Virus record (IMG/VR): IMGVR_UViG_3300044739_000018
Span: 1-64,000 of that record
Strand: one strand, 5' to 3'
Origin: a virus
DNA length: 64,000 nt
Shown one piece after another: positions 63,984 to 64,000 of this stretch. Both the position numbers and the translations under genes were made by a program. The notes under the pieces are model-generated. The model saw only the letters and a list, made by a program, of their open reading frames with translations, was not told the origin of the DNA and ran no database searches. Positions within the stretch are counted from its first letter, which is position 1. Each line of letters begins with the position of its first letter.

Positions 63984-64000
63984 GCTGTTCGTGCCACCGA

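Noticed and set aside
1-64000. Integrase, attachment site, CRISPR array, insertion sequences, tRNA genes
   Set aside because: None could be recognised by reading; the HNH genes are free-standing and not tied to visible inverted or direct repeats.

Overview
The window is a contiguous piece of a large, tailed double-stranded DNA phage genome whose host is almost certainly an actinobacterium, most likely Streptomyces or a relative. The reasons are GC-rich coding sequence with many GTG/TTG starts, a WhiB-type regulator, a class II ribonucleotide reductase, a Ku homologue, and a recognisable Pup (prokaryotic ubiquitin-like protein), a system confined mainly to actinobacteria. The tail genes (a tape-measure gene of about 4.6 kb preceded by a frameshifted chaperone) indicate a long-tailed siphovirus. 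I saw no tRNA, integrase, CRISPR array or insertion sequence. The window starts inside a tail gene and stops near an HNH gene, so the head, packaging and DNA polymerase genes lie outside it.

Layout. (1) 1-15.9 kb, plus strand: tail assembly in the usual order: end of the major tail protein, tail assembly chaperones with a -1 frameshift, tape measure, distal tail and minor tail proteins, two LamG-like and two glycine-rich adhesion-type proteins. (2) 15.96-20.1 kb, plus: Pup, a small coupled ORF, membrane proteins (holin candidates), a papain-like cysteine peptidase, and an amidase endolysin. (3) 20.1-33.2 kb, plus: a regulatory gap with palindromes, an HTH regulator, then replication, recombination and nucleotide metabolism: PD-(D/E)XK nuclease, Sak4-like ATPase, SSB-like protein, MazG, primase-helicase, DNA methyltransferase, class II RNR, WhiB, KTSC protein and uracil-DNA glycosylase, interleaved with tiny zinc-ribbon proteins. 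(4) 33.2-64 kb, minus strand except for one HNH gene: an accessory, probably early region of more than 60 mostly small, overlapping genes. Its recognisable members are a membrane cluster with an SPFH lipoprotein, a HicA-like/C2H2/AT-hook protein, a RuvB-like ATPase, a SWIM protein, a PurA/PurZ-like synthetase, two vWA proteins, a degenerate kinase, a three-finger C2H2 protein, a RavA/ViaA-like pair, an ATP-dependent DNA ligase and Ku.

The most notable biology is: (a) a phage-borne Pup ending in Gly-Gly-Gln, with no ligase or deamidase of its own, which would plug into the host pupylation-proteasome machinery; (b) a RavA-like MoxR AAA+ ATPase beside a ViaA-like vWA protein, together with a small helical module (here called NKQ) at the RavA C-terminus that is found again in three other small proteins of the same strand; (c) Ku plus ligase, a minimal end-joining set; and (d) a PurA-family synthetase with altered active-site neighbours that might serve base modification or purine supply. 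The minus-strand region also carries its own regulatory vocabulary: sigma70-like promoters, A/C-rich leaders upstream of Shine-Dalgarno sites, strong hairpins without U-tracts, and four copies of a roughly 47-bp element at gene ends.

There is no gene-free stretch longer than 300 bases. The largest gaps (20139-20364, 42155-42356 and 50329-50452) hold regulatory sequence and are annotated. Start codons were moved inward from the longest frame wherever a Shine-Dalgarno site or stop-start overlap decided it.
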